Of a stretch of DNA of 42,331 nt, positions 1-8,241 are shown piece after piece (the stretch's first letter is position 1; every line of letters starts with the position of its first letter). The notes under the pieces are model-generated. The model searched no databases. It worked only from the letters and a program-made list of their open reading frames with translations, and had not been told where the DNA came from. The DNA comes from Arthrobacter cavernae (GTDB taxonomy: Bacteria > Actinomycetota > Actinomycetes > Actinomycetales > Micrococcaceae). The stretch spans positions 1-42,331 of the forward strand of contig NZ_JAFNLL010000056.1 of NCBI RefSeq assembly GCF_017368795.1, in the 5' to 3' direction. A program made the position numbers and the translations under genes.

Positions 1-386
1 GTCAGCTCGGAGCCGAGGAAGAAGTTCCGCCAGATCGGCATGAGCGGGACCACTGCCAGGTCCTGGTAGACCGTGGCGATGCCGGCATCGAGCGCTTCAC
101 GCGGGGAAGCGAATTTCCGTTCCTCGCCCATGATGTTCAGGACCCCGGCGTCATGCTGGTGCAGGCCGGCGATGATCTTGATCAGGGTGGACTTGCCGGC
201 GCCGTTGTCGCCCAGCACGCAGGTGACGCGGCCGTTGTCCACGGCCATGGTGACGTCGCGCAGGGCGATGATGTTGCCGTAGTGCTTGCCCACCCCGTCC
301 AGCGAGAGAAGGTGCACCGGGGTGTGCGTCAAAGGGTCCTTCTCGTCCTTGAGCAGGGTCTGCTGGTCAATCTGTTGTGCGTTCAT
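1..386 (-). CDS. Sugar ABC transporter ATP-binding protein (partial, 3' end outside window)
   Basis: This is the ATPase of an RbsA/XylG-type sugar importer and would power the permease encoded just upstream. About 128 residues are visible from an ATG at 386. They include a Walker A GDNGAGKST at about residues 59-67 and a Q-loop (VYQDL) near residue 108. The N-terminal extension of about 25 residues before the first ABC strand is long for the family. The ABC signature, Walker B and any second ATPase domain lie outside the window, so one- and two-domain architectures cannot be told apart. It begins 6 nt after the permease stop and is the third gene of the binding protein-permease-ATPase operon. 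The substrate cannot be read from this fragment; ribose, xylose, fructose or inositol-type sugars are all possible. Confidence 0.9.
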   Translation of the reverse strand, partial: MNAQQIDQQTLLKDEKDPLTHTPVHLLSLDGVGKHYGNIIALRDVTMAVDNGRVTCVLGDNGAGKSTLIKIIAGLHQHDAGVLNIMGEERKFASPREALDAGIATVYQDLAVVPLMPIWRNFFLGSEL

Positions 387-392
387 GGTTCT

Positions 393-1433
393 CTACTTGC
401 TTTCGGCTCGGCGCTTGACGATCAAGTTGACGATGGTGGCCAGAAGCAGCATCAGGCCCAGGAAGAACTTGAACCAGTCCGGGTTCCACTGCGCGTAGAC
501 GATGCCCTTGTTGGCCATGCCGAAGATGAACGCGCCGATGGCGCCACCCACGGCCGAGCCGTAGCCGCCGGTCAACAGGCAGCCACCGATGACCGCGGCG
601 ATGATGTAGAGGAACTCGTTGCCCACACCTTCACCGGACTGCACGGTGTTGAAGGCGAAGAGGTTGTGCATGCCCAGGATCCAGCCGCAGAAGCCGACCG
701 CCATGAACAGGCCGATCTTGGTCCTGGTCACGGGCACACCCACGGCGCGGGCAGCGTTGGCGTCGCCGCCCACGGCGAAGATCCAGTTGCCCACCTTCGT
801 GCGGAGCAGGACCCAGGAAGCCACGGCCACCAGGGCGATCCAGATGAACACGGTGACGCTGACGTCGATGCCGCCGATCTTGACATTCGAGGCGAAGAGC
901 GCCCGTGCCGCATCGAAGCCGTCGAGGTCCGAGATGGAGGGGGTGGCGACGGTGCCGCCGATGAGGCGGGTGAGGCCCAGGTTCAGGCCGGCGAGCATCA
1001 GGAAGCTAGCCAGCGTGACGATGAAGCTGGGGAGCTTCGTCTTGACGAGGATCCAGCCGTTGATGAATCCGATGGCCAAAGAGACCAGCAGGGCGAACAG
1101 GACCCCCACCCAGATGTTCGTGCTGAAGTACCAGCTGAACATGGAGGCGGACAGCGCCGAGGTGATGACGGCGACGCCGGTGGAGAGGTCGAATTCGCCG
1201 CCGATCATCAGCAGCGCGACGCCCACAGCCATGATGCCGATGGTGGAGCTGCCGTAGAGGACAGTCGCAAGCGAGCTGGGCTGCAGGAAGACAGGGGCGA
1301 TTGCGGAAAAGAAGATGAAGAGGACGACGGCCCCAACGAGGGCGCCGATTTCCGGGCGCACCAACAGTTTCTGGAGGGTGTTCCGGGTGCTGACGCGCTC
1401 ATCGGAAGCGGCGGTTAGGACAGCATTGGCCAT
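393..1433 (-). CDS. Sugar ABC transporter permease (RbsC/FrcC/XylH-type)
   Basis: This 346-residue integral membrane permease belongs to the branched-chain/ribose-type (BPD_transp_2) family and forms the channel of the sugar importer. The sequence has about eight to ten hydrophobic segments, a cytoplasmic N-terminus of about 30 residues, and family-like stretches such as GGEFDLSTG near residue 80 and AVIGGCLLTGGYGS near residue 280. The EAA-like loop GRAVGVP-type region reads AARAVGVPVTRTK. Start: the ATG at 1433 has a good AAAGGAG about 10 nt upstream. It follows the binding-protein gene (gap of about 70 nt) and is 6 nt from the ATPase, so the three genes are almost certainly cotranscribed under the LacI-type operators beyond 2630. 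Confidence 0.93.
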   Translation of the reverse strand: MANAVLTAASDERVSTRNTLQKLLVRPEIGALVGAVVLFIFFSAIAPVFLQPSSLATVLYGSSTIGIMAVGVALLMIGGEFDLSTGVAVITSALSASMFSWYFSTNIWVGVLFALLVSLAIGFINGWILVKTKLPSFIVTLASFLMLAGLNLGLTRLIGGTVATPSISDLDGFDAARALFASNVKIGGIDVSVTVFIWIALVAVASWVLLRTKVGNWIFAVGGDANAARAVGVPVTRTKIGLFMAVGFCGWILGMHNLFAFNTVQSGEGVGNEFLYIIAAVIGGCLLTGGYGSAVGGAIGAFIFGMANKGIVYAQWNPDWFKFFLGLMLLLATIVNLIVKRRAESK

Positions 1434-1505
1434 GATTACTAAGCTCCTTTGGCGTGGGATGCCGGGCCGGTGCAGGCGCCCGGCACCCCGACGGTTTCTT
1501 ACGGG

Positions 1506-2501
1506 TTAGCGGATACCGGCCGTGGCGAACGTGGAGACGTCCGCCGCGTTGCTCTTGTCCACAACTGCCGGTCCGGTGAAGACCTGCTGGCCGCCACCCA
1601 CCTTGAAGCCACCGACCTTGCTCAGCCAGATGGCGTCCACGCTGCCGTAACCCTGGAGGTAGGGCTGCTGGTCCACGGTGAATTCGATTCTGCCGTCTGC
1701 AATGGCCTTGGCCAGGTCGCCGTTCAAGTCGAACGAGGCCACCTTGATCTTGCTGCCGGTTTCCTTCACCGACTTCACGATGGTGAGCGTGAACGGGGCG
1801 CCGAGCCCCACGATGGCGTCGGCGTCCGGGGTGGACTGCAGCTTCGCAGTCACCGTGGAGGAAACGGAGGTCATGTCCGCGCCGTTGACGTTGAGGATCT
1901 CGGTGCCGGGAACGTTTTCCTTGATGCCCGCGCAGCGGTTCTCCAGGCCGACGTGGCCTTGTTCCTGGATGACACAGATGGGGTGCTTGATGCCTTCCTC
2001 GGCGAGGCGCTTGCCGACAGTCACGCCGGCGAGCTTGTCGCTCTGGCCGAAGTGGGTGAAGGCGCCCAGGGCCTTGGACTGGTCTTCACCGGCGTTCATG
2101 CTGACGATAGGAATGCCGGCGTCCACTGCCTTCTTGACGACGTCCTTCAACGCGTCCGGCTTGGCCAGGGTGACAACGATGCCGTCCACCTTCTGGTCGA
2201 TGGCCTGCTGCACCAGCTGCGCCTGGCGGCCGCCTTCGGCATCGCCGCTATAGAGCAGTTCGACGTTGTCCTTCTTTGCCGCGGTCTCGGCACCCTTGCG
2301 GACGATGTCCCAGAAGGTGTCTCCCGCCGCGGCGTGGGTGATCATTGCCACCTTGATACGGGCCGTATCGGCCACCTGGCCGGCGGCCCCTGCACCTGCG
2401 CTTGCCTCGGTCTTACCCCCGCTTGCCGAGCATGCCCCCAGTGCCAGAAGCGGTACCACGGCCAGCGCCAGTGCGCCCTTCCGCAAATTGAACTTCGCCA
2501 C
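1506..2501 (-). CDS. Sugar ABC transporter substrate-binding lipoprotein (RbsB-like, Peripla_BP_4)
   Basis: This is the extracytoplasmic sugar receptor of the importer, anchored as a lipoprotein. The preferred start is a GTG at 2501 with AAAGGAG 7-8 nt upstream. It gives 331 residues and places a signal peptide at the N-terminus with lipobox LGAC (Cys24). The open frame continues upstream to 2684, but that extension runs through the promoter and operators and is not signal-like. The mature part starts with a Ser/Gly/Ala linker, then a two-lobed periplasmic-binding fold beginning IKVAMITHAA, with QAIDQKVDGIVVT and the hinge-region VGLGAPFT typical of RbsB-like receptors. It is the first gene of the operon and divergent from the isomerase gene at 2761. 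The bound sugar is not evident from sequence. Confidence 0.92.
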   Translation of the reverse strand: MAKFNLRKGALALAVVPLLALGACSASGGKTEASAGAGAAGQVADTARIKVAMITHAAAGDTFWDIVRKGAETAAKKDNVELLYSGDAEGGRQAQLVQQAIDQKVDGIVVTLAKPDALKDVVKKAVDAGIPIVSMNAGEDQSKALGAFTHFGQSDKLAGVTVGKRLAEEGIKHPICVIQEQGHVGLENRCAGIKENVPGTEILNVNGADMTSVSSTVTAKLQSTPDADAIVGLGAPFTLTIVKSVKETGSKIKVASFDLNGDLAKAIADGRIEFTVDQQPYLQGYGSVDAIWLSKVGGFKVGGGQQVFTGPAVVDKSNAADVSTFATAGIR

Positions 2502-2629
2502 GTGAAATCTCCTTTGATGCCGCGTATCTCGACCGTCGCCCGCTCTTCTGCGCCTTGGAGGCATGGCCTTTGAGGCATGGGGAGGACGGAACCAGCTAGC
2601 TGTGAACGGTTGTGATCCACATCGCTTTG

Positions 2630-2641
2630 TGGAACGCTCCA
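2630..2641. promoter_or_regulatory. LacI-family type operator 1
   Basis: TGGAACGCTCCA is a near-perfect 12-bp palindrome with a central CG, the form bound by LacI/GalR-family repressors. It lies 130 nt upstream of the ABC operon start and 120 nt upstream of the isomerase start. A second copy in reverse orientation lies at 2672-2683, 42 bp away centre to centre (four helical turns). No LacI-family gene is in the window. Confidence 0.65.
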
Positions 2642-2671
2642 ACGCTAAATCAACGCTTGACCAATTGTCAA

Positions 2672-2683
2672 TGGAGCGTTCCA
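2672..2683. promoter_or_regulatory. LacI-family type operator 2
   Basis: TGGAGCGTTCCA is the exact reverse complement of operator 1. Between the two lies TTGACCAATTGTCAA (2657-2671), an inverted repeat that offers a TTGAC-type -35 hexamer on each strand: TTGACC toward the isomerase and TTGACA toward the ABC operon. A repressor on this site would cover the downstream part of the plus-strand promoter, and one on operator 1 the minus-strand promoter. Promoter assignment is inferred. Confidence 0.65.
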
Positions 2684-2760
2684 ATAGAGTTGTCGTTGGG
2701 TTCGTTTCGTCCCTCGAAAGTCCGATTACTGATGAGCCGCGCTACGTGGCAAGGAGAACA

Positions 2761-3621
2761 ATGACGTACCCCATCACGCCCACATTCATCGCATCCTGCT
2801 GGACCAGCGCAGGCAATATCGCACCATTGAGCACCCCTGAGACCAGCCCGGTCCCCCTCAGCGAGCGCCTGGAAGCTGTCGCATCCACCGGCTGGGCGGG
2901 GTTCGGCCTGGCCCACGACGACCTGCTTGCGGCCAGGGACACGATCGGGTTCTCCGGGCTGCGCAAACTCATCGACGTGGCCGGCTTCAGCCACGTTGAA
3001 GTCGAGCTGCTCAGCAACTGGTGGGACGATTCCCGTGCCCACGAGTGGCGCCCGCAGTTCGAGCTGTTGCTCGATGCAGCCGAAGCGCTTGGGACGCGCT
3101 TCATCAAGGTGGGGACGGCGCTCGGCGACGAGATGGCGGACTACAGCGAGCTCGTGGCCCCGCTGCGCCAAGTCACCAAGGAAGCCATCGCCCGCGGCAC
3201 TCGCATCGCCCTGGAACCGATGGCGTTCTCCATGGTGCGTTCGATCCCCGCCTCGGCCGACCTCATGCGCCTGGTGGACCTGCCCGAATGCGGCCTGGTG
3301 GTTGACTACTGGCACATCTTCCGGCACGGAACATCGCTCGAAGAAGTCGCGCAGAAGCTCACGGCGGACCAGGTGTTCGGCGTGGAACTGAACGACGCCG
3401 ATGCCGAAGTACGGGGCACGCTTTTCGAGGACACCCGTGACCACCGCCGGCTCTGCGGGCAGGGCGAGCAGGATGTCACGGGCTTCATCAGCATGCTCCA
3501 GGGGCTTGGGTTCAACGGCCCGTGGGGAGTCGAGATCCTCTCCAACGAGCACCGCGCACTTCCCGTACGGGACGCCCTGGCCTCCGCATACTCGACGGCG
3601 TTGGCATGCTTCCCGGGCTGA
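2761..3621 (+). CDS. Sugar phosphate isomerase/epimerase, AP-endonuclease-2 TIM-barrel family
   Basis: This 286-residue cytosolic protein of the xylose-isomerase-like TIM-barrel superfamily probably isomerises or epimerises the sugar imported by the divergent ABC transporter. The start chosen is the ATG at 2761, directly preceded by AAGGAGAACA; the frame runs upstream to 2563, but that part crosses the operators. Barrel-strand signatures are visible: FIKVGTALGDE, RIALEPMAF (metal-binding Glu region), CGLVVDYWHIFRHG, VFGVELNDAD and the C-terminal GPWGVEILSNE. These acidic and His residues match the divalent-metal site of the family. The substrate is unknown. Homologues are scattered through inositol, keto-sugar and rare-sugar catabolic loci, so IolE/IolI/Hyi-like roles are all possible. 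Confidence 0.85.
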   Translation: MTYPITPTFIASCWTSAGNIAPLSTPETSPVPLSERLEAVASTGWAGFGLAHDDLLAARDTIGFSGLRKLIDVAGFSHVEVELLSNWWDDSRAHEWRPQFELLLDAAEALGTRFIKVGTALGDEMADYSELVAPLRQVTKEAIARGTRIALEPMAFSMVRSIPASADLMRLVDLPECGLVVDYWHIFRHGTSLEEVAQKLTADQVFGVELNDADAEVRGTLFEDTRDHRRLCGQGEQDVTGFISMLQGLGFNGPWGVEILSNEHRALPVRDALASAYSTALACFPG

Positions 3622-3681
3622 CGCGGCCCCGGGCAGCCCTCGTACGCCATGGCGCTGCGGCTGGCAGGCACTCCGCCAGCC

Positions 3682-3745
3682 CCAAGTAGGTAGCAGTAGA
3701 TGTCGTTTTGAGCCTCCAAAACGACATCTACTGCGACCCAGTTGG
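3682..3745. repeat. Long intergenic inverted repeat (hairpin) between convergent genes
   Basis: Two 29-nt arms (3682-3710 and 3717-3745) flank a 6-nt loop AGCCTC. The inner 18 bp are perfect (arm ending GATGTCGTTTTG) and the outer 11-13 bp contain three mismatches. It lies between the stop of the isomerase (3621) and the stop of the convergent glycosylase gene (3792). It could terminate transcription from both sides, but neither side has a clean T-tract, so a REP-like mobile palindrome is equally likely. Confidence 0.75.
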
Positions 3746-3791
3746 ATACCCGGTCAGTTGTAGTTCAAGCCCCGACATCAACCGTCAGGAG

Positions 3792-4367
3792 TCAACTCTT
3801 CGCGGCCTTGGCGGCAGCCTTCGCCGCCTGCTTGCTGGCGCGCACCTTGCTCAGGGATTCCGGATCCACAATGTCCGCGACGGACAGGAAGGCATCTGGC
3901 TGGCCGTAGTGTCCGGCGGCCTCGCGCCAGCCTTCGGCCTGGAGGCCGCACTGCTTCCCGAGCAGCGCGAGGAAGATCTTCGCCTTTTGCTCGCCGAATC
4001 CCGGCAGCGCCTTGAGCCTGCGCAGCACCTCCTGGCCGTCGGGGTTGCCCTGCGCCCAGATGGCGGTAGCGTCCCCGTTCCAATCGCTGTGCACGGTTTC
4101 GGCTAGGTCCTGGACACGTCCGGCCATGGATCCGGGGAAACGGTGCACGGCGGGGCGCTCCTTGAACATGTCAATGAAGCCTTGGGGGTCGTAGCCGGCG
4201 ATCACCGCGGGGTCCAGGGATCCGATGCGCGTCCGGATCTTTTCAGGACCGGCAAATGCCGACTCCATGGTTACCTGCTGGTCAAGCAGCATGCCGGTCA
4301 ACAGTGCAAACGCGTCATCGCTGAGCAGTCTGTCGGCCACGGGGTCCCCTGTGATGTGCAGTTCCAT
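3792..4367 (-). CDS. HhH-GPD superfamily base-excision DNA glycosylase
   Basis: This 191-residue protein belongs to the HhH-GPD family, which excises damaged bases. The helix-hairpin-helix is visible as LPGFGEQKAKIFLALLG near residues 135-150, and the N-terminus (GDPVADRLLSDDAFALLTGMLLDQQ) matches a widespread actinobacterial subgroup. No Fe-S cysteine cluster is seen. The usual catalytic Asp of the GPD loop is not obvious, so the substrate and activity are uncertain. The C-terminus is a basic, Ala/Lys-rich tail, a likely nonspecific DNA contact. The ATG at 4367 is chosen because the longer frame (to 4418) runs into nixA. It begins 5 nt after the nixA stop, so it is probably the last gene of the urease transcript, although its role has no clear link to urease. 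Confidence 0.85.
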   Translation of the reverse strand: MELHITGDPVADRLLSDDAFALLTGMLLDQQVTMESAFAGPEKIRTRIGSLDPAVIAGYDPQGFIDMFKERPAVHRFPGSMAGRVQDLAETVHSDWNGDATAIWAQGNPDGQEVLRRLKALPGFGEQKAKIFLALLGKQCGLQAEGWREAAGHYGQPDAFLSVADIVDPESLSKVRASKQAAKAAAKAAKS

Positions 4368-4372
4368 GCGCC

Positions 4373-5416
4373 CTATCCTGCCACTCTGGCCCGCCCACGC
4401 AACGCGGCAACGCCCCACACGACGACGAACAGGGCGATGAGGAGCAGCCCGGCGTCGCCGAGGTCGATCCCGCCCAGCCAGGTGGTGAACGGGTCTTCCA
4501 GGGCGAACGCCGCGTTAAGGAAGCCGCCCAGCGTGATGACGGAAATGAACAGGGCCGAGACGGCCGAGATCCCGGTGATGACCGCGTTGAAGCCCAGCTT
4601 GCGCTGCGGGTTGTGGATGGCCGATGTGTACATGCGCAGCATGGCCACACCGTTGGCGGAGTCGCACAGGGTCATGGCGGCGGTGAACGCCAGCGGGAGC
4701 GCCAGCAGGGCGAGCGGCGGGACACCGGCCAGGGACGCCGCCGTCGTCATGACCAGCAGGCCGATGGTCGTGGCGGTATCGAAGCCCAGCCCGAACAGGA
4801 AGCCGATCACGTAAATGTTCCGCGGCCGCTCCACCTTGGCCAGCGGTTTGGCCAGCAGGCGGGCGATGAAGCCCTTGGCCTCGAGGTCCTCCTCGCGGAC
4901 GTCGCCGCCGCCCTGCACGTTCCGGTACGCCCGGGCGGCGCGGAGGAAGGCCGAGCCGTTGAAGATGCCCATGGCCAGCAGGAAGAGCCCGGAGACGCCG
5001 CTGCCGATCAGGCCCAGCACCAGATTTCCGGTGGTGCCGTCCTCCATGAACTGTCCCACCAGGGTGGCGCCGGCCACTACCAGGACGCCGGCCAGGATCA
5101 CCACGGAGCTGTGCCCCAGGCTAAACGCGAAGCCCACACTGACGGGGTCCTTGCGCTGCGCCACGAATTTGCGGGTGGAGTTGTCGATCGCGGCGATGTG
5201 GTCCCAGTCGTAGCTGTGCTTGATGCCGGCCAGGTAGGCGGTCAGGACCAGGCCCAGGGCCAGCGGCTGCCCGGCCCCTGCGGTGCCGAAGAGGAGAAGC
5301 ACGACGGCGGCGAGGTGGAGGGCGGCGACGGCGCCGAAGGTGAACAGCAGGCGGGTCTTGATGGACAGGTGCTCACGCTGGCGGTACATGGTGGCGAACT
5401 CGGTGAGTGTTGTCAT
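4373..5416 (-). CDS. nixA: High-affinity nickel/cobalt transporter, NiCoT (HoxN/NixA) family
   Basis: This is a membrane permease of 347 residues with about eight hydrophobic segments that imports Ni2+ (or Co2+) across the cytoplasmic membrane. The diagnostic HX4DH motif is present in helix II: H67-S-Y-D-W-D72-H73, followed by IAAIDNSTRK. Other NiCoT signatures are FSLGHSSVV, LGFDTATTIGLL and FTAAMTLCDSANG. Its ATG shares one base with the ureD stop (TAATG), so it is translationally coupled to the urease accessory genes. The context strongly favours nickel for the urease active site over cobalt. The symbol is used for the family role; hoxN or ureH-type naming would serve equally. Confidence 0.93.
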   Translation of the reverse strand: MTTLTEFATMYRQREHLSIKTRLLFTFGAVAALHLAAVVLLLFGTAGAGQPLALGLVLTAYLAGIKHSYDWDHIAAIDNSTRKFVAQRKDPVSVGFAFSLGHSSVVILAGVLVVAGATLVGQFMEDGTTGNLVLGLIGSGVSGLFLLAMGIFNGSAFLRAARAYRNVQGGGDVREEDLEAKGFIARLLAKPLAKVERPRNIYVIGFLFGLGFDTATTIGLLVMTTAASLAGVPPLALLALPLAFTAAMTLCDSANGVAMLRMYTSAIHNPQRKLGFNAVITGISAVSALFISVITLGGFLNAAFALEDPFTTWLGGIDLGDAGLLLIALFVVVWGVAALRGRARVAG

Positions 5417-6398
5417 TAGTACTTCCTTAGGTTCAGCGGCGCCTGGCCGTACCAGCGTTCGCGCAGGAGGGCCGTACAGGCCCCGAGCACATGGTTGAGT
5501 TCCTCGGTGCTGTTCGAGAGGGACCGCAGGATGAGCCCCGTGGTCCCGGAGACGGTGTCGGTCAGGGACACGCCCGTGTAGGCGTCTCGGCCGGCCGTGA
5601 GGGCGTTCAGTTCGTCGGCGAGCGCCTGGTCCACGCGGTCGTCCACCACGATCAGCGAGCCCAGGTGGCTGAAGCCCTCCATGAACCCCATCCCGGTGAC
5701 GTCGCCCAGCGGCGGCCGGATGAGCAGATTGTCCAGCGCCAGCAGCTCCGTGCCGTGGGTGCCGTCGCCGTCAGTGCCCGCCACGTGGATCTCGTTGCGG
5801 AGCCGCAGTTCCTCGTACCTGAACGAGGAACCGTCCGGCGACCAGCCCGGGGTGATGACCTCGGCCATGAGCAGGCTCGACGCCGGGTGCACGGTGATGT
5901 GGGTGTTCTGCCGGTAGCTTGCCTCGCGGTAGGCGATGAGCTGGTCCGGGGCCAGCTCCAGCTGCGCCCCCTCCCCCAGCACCAGGGACATCCGTTGCTC
6001 CGCGTAGGAGCCCGGCGTCCGGTAGATCTTGGTGGCCGACTGCGTGGTCAACAACAGCGAAGCCCCGGCCTCCACCTCGACATCCACGGTGTACAGGTCC
6101 GCGCCAAGGTAGGCCCCGCCCGGGTTCACCATGACGTAGCAGACCTGCCCCGAATCATCGAGATAGTGCGGCCGCAGGACCCGCAGGGCACCCTCATGAA
6201 ATTGCTTCGACGCAACTGATCGCCCGGCCCGCTCACTTACGACAAGCTCAAGCCGACCGCGCGGTGACTCAGCAGCGGAGGCGGCGAAGCCGGATATAAG
6301 GGGCCGCGGCGTGGCGGGCATCGCGAAGCGGGCACGGCCCCTTATATCCGGCGAAGCCGCCGGACCAAGTGACGCCGTCGTGCTCGTCGTGCTGGTGC

Positions 6399-6402
<4 letters not shown>
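5416..6402 (-). CDS. ureD: Urease accessory protein UreD (UreH)
   Basis: UreD is the scaffold that binds apo-urease and recruits UreF and UreG for nickel insertion. The GTG at 6402 overlaps the ureG stop (GTGA) and gives 328 residues; an ATG further upstream at 6441 would lie well inside ureG. Conserved UreD blocks are visible: GRLELVVSERAGRS, ADLYTVDVEVEAGASLLLTTQSATKIYR and LVLGEGAQLELAPDQLIAYREA. The first 45 residues are low-complexity (Ser/Thr/Ala/Pro) and are encoded over a long inverted repeat (6289-6352), so the true N-terminus could instead be the internal Met of MPATPRPL. It is encoded between ureG and nixA. In many genomes ureD precedes ureA; at the 3' end, as here, is common in actinobacteria. 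Confidence 0.92.
6289..6352. repeat. Inverted repeat inside the 5' end of ureD
   Basis: Eighteen-base perfect arms, 6289-6306 and 6335-6352 (core CCGGATATAAGGGGCC), flank a 28-nt spacer. The TATAAG core is AT-rich compared with its surroundings. The repeat stays in the ureD frame and encodes a proline/alanine-rich stretch not seen in the conserved UreD body. It may be an inserted palindromic element or a structured translation-initiation region between ureG and ureD. Confidence 0.7.
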
Positions 6403-7031
<629 letters not shown>

Positions 7032-7047
7032 GTGTCCTCCTGAATGT

Positions 7048-7755
7048 TTAACTCATGAACATGCGGGCACGTTGTCTCTCGTGCCGCATCTGCGAAATCT
7101 CAAGTCCGGGGCTCACGGCCCCGAAGTCGTCCCAGCCCAGGTGCCGGACCTGCCCGACGGCGGCAGCAACGGCGTCGTGCGCTCCCCGAAGCACCCGCTG
7201 CCCGGCGTTCTGGCCGAGCGGGATGGCGCGCACGGCGTTCTGCGTCAGGGACGTGACCGTGGCGAACAGGTATGCGGCCAGCGCTTCCTCGAAGGGAACC
7301 TCCAGGGAGTGCGCGACGACGGCGAACGCCAGCGGCTGGTGGCCGGCGGCGCGGCCCCCACTCACCAGCGTCCGGTAGGCCTCCAGCTCCGCGGAGGGGA
7401 AGACCTCGGTGCCGATCTCGATCAGCCGGCCGCCCATCTTGGTGCTGGCCTCGCGCAGCTGGCGCGGCAGCAGCTGGGCGCTCAGGTGCGCGTCCAGCCC
7501 CGCGAGCTCCGCGCCGTCGTAGAGGAAGCGCATGGCCAGGGCGTCCGAGTACGTCAGCTGCTGGGCCACGAAGGCGTGCAGCCAGGTGCCGAACGTGGCT
7601 TCGTCGTGCACCAGGCCGCGGTGGATGTACGTCTCGAAGCCCAGCGAATGCGCGAAGGCCCCTGTGGGCAGCGCGGAGTCCGTCAGCTGCTGGAGCGCCA
7701 GCCGGTAGCCGCGCCCTGCCTCGGCTGAGGCGGGGCTAGTGCGTGTGTTCGGCAT
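7048..7755 (-). CDS. ureF: Urease accessory protein UreF
   Basis: UreF (235 residues, mostly helical) bridges UreD and UreG and gates nickel delivery. The family hallmark LALQQLTDSALPTGAFAHS occupies residues of about 19-37, followed by LGFETYIHRG. Near the C-terminus lie an AVRAIPLGQ-type block and RMFMS. The chosen ATG at 7755 overlaps the 3' end of ureE by 20 nt; no shorter start preserves the conserved N-terminal helix equally well. It is the second accessory gene after ureE. Confidence 0.94.
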   Translation of the reverse strand: MPNTRTSPASAEAGRGYRLALQQLTDSALPTGAFAHSLGFETYIHRGLVHDEATFGTWLHAFVAQQLTYSDALAMRFLYDGAELAGLDAHLSAQLLPRQLREASTKMGGRLIEIGTEVFPSAELEAYRTLVSGGRAAGHQPLAFAVVAHSLEVPFEEALAAYLFATVTSLTQNAVRAIPLGQNAGQRVLRGAHDAVAAAVGQVRHLGWDDFGAVSPGLEISQMRHERQRARMFMS

Positions 7756-8221
7756 GGCGGAACGGCACCGGCATCACGCGCTCTTGGCGGTTGTACGGCA
7801 CGCCCACGTGCTTGAGGTAGTCCTCCACGGTGTGGTCGTACTGGCACACCATGACCTCTGCCGCGTACTCGGAGGCCGCGTCGAAGAACTGCGCCTGCAG
7901 GTGGCGGTTGCCCAGGGAGTGCGCCACCACGCCCATCTCATGGATGGTCCGCGGCGCGATGACCAGCACGTCGGTTGGCAGCACCGAGACCACGATCAGG
8001 TTCGCCTCCTCCACGGCGAGGATGTCGCCGTCGCGCAGGTCCCCGGAACCGGAGGGGAGCCGGATGCCCAGCTCCTTGCCGTGGTCCGTGGTGACGCGCT
8101 GGATGCGCTTGACCAGCAGGGCGCTGGGCAGCACCACCTTCTCGCGGTGGAGGCCGGCGTAGGCCTCGGCCTCGGTGGCGGGCAGCTCGTGCAGGTTGCC
8201 CAGGATCTTTTCAACAATCAC
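7736..8221 (-). CDS. ureE: Urease accessory nickel chaperone UreE
   Basis: UreE binds nickel as a dimer and hands it to UreG. The protein is 161 residues. It has an N-terminal peptide-binding-like domain and a C-terminal ferredoxin-like metal domain containing GNRHLQAQF and the conserved YDHTVEDYLKHVGV, which includes the bridging-His region. The C-terminus has only a short His-containing tail (HAEHTH), unlike the long His-rich tail of the Klebsiella protein. Start: GTG at 8221 with GGGAGGA about 10 nt upstream. It begins 20 nt after ureC and overlaps ureF. Confidence 0.94.
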   Translation of the reverse strand: MIVEKILGNLHELPATEAEAYAGLHREKVVLPSALLVKRIQRVTTDHGKELGIRLPSGSGDLRDGDILAVEEANLIVVSVLPTDVLVIAPRTIHEMGVVAHSLGNRHLQAQFFDAASEYAAEVMVCQYDHTVEDYLKHVGVPYNRQERVMPVPFRHAEHTH

Positions 8222-8241
8222 GGAGTCGTCCTCCCGGAGAC

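Noticed and set aside
153..1418. A 421-codon plus-strand frame opposite the sugar permease
   Set aside because: Antisense shadow; the permease on the minus strand has a ribosome site and membrane helices.
2502..2684. N-terminal extension of the sugar-binding protein frame
   Set aside because: It would place promoter and operators in coding sequence and abolish the signal peptide; the GTG at 2501 has a strong ribosome site.
3682..3745. Riboswitch
   Set aside because: The hairpin lies between two gene ends, not upstream of a start, and has no multi-helix junction.
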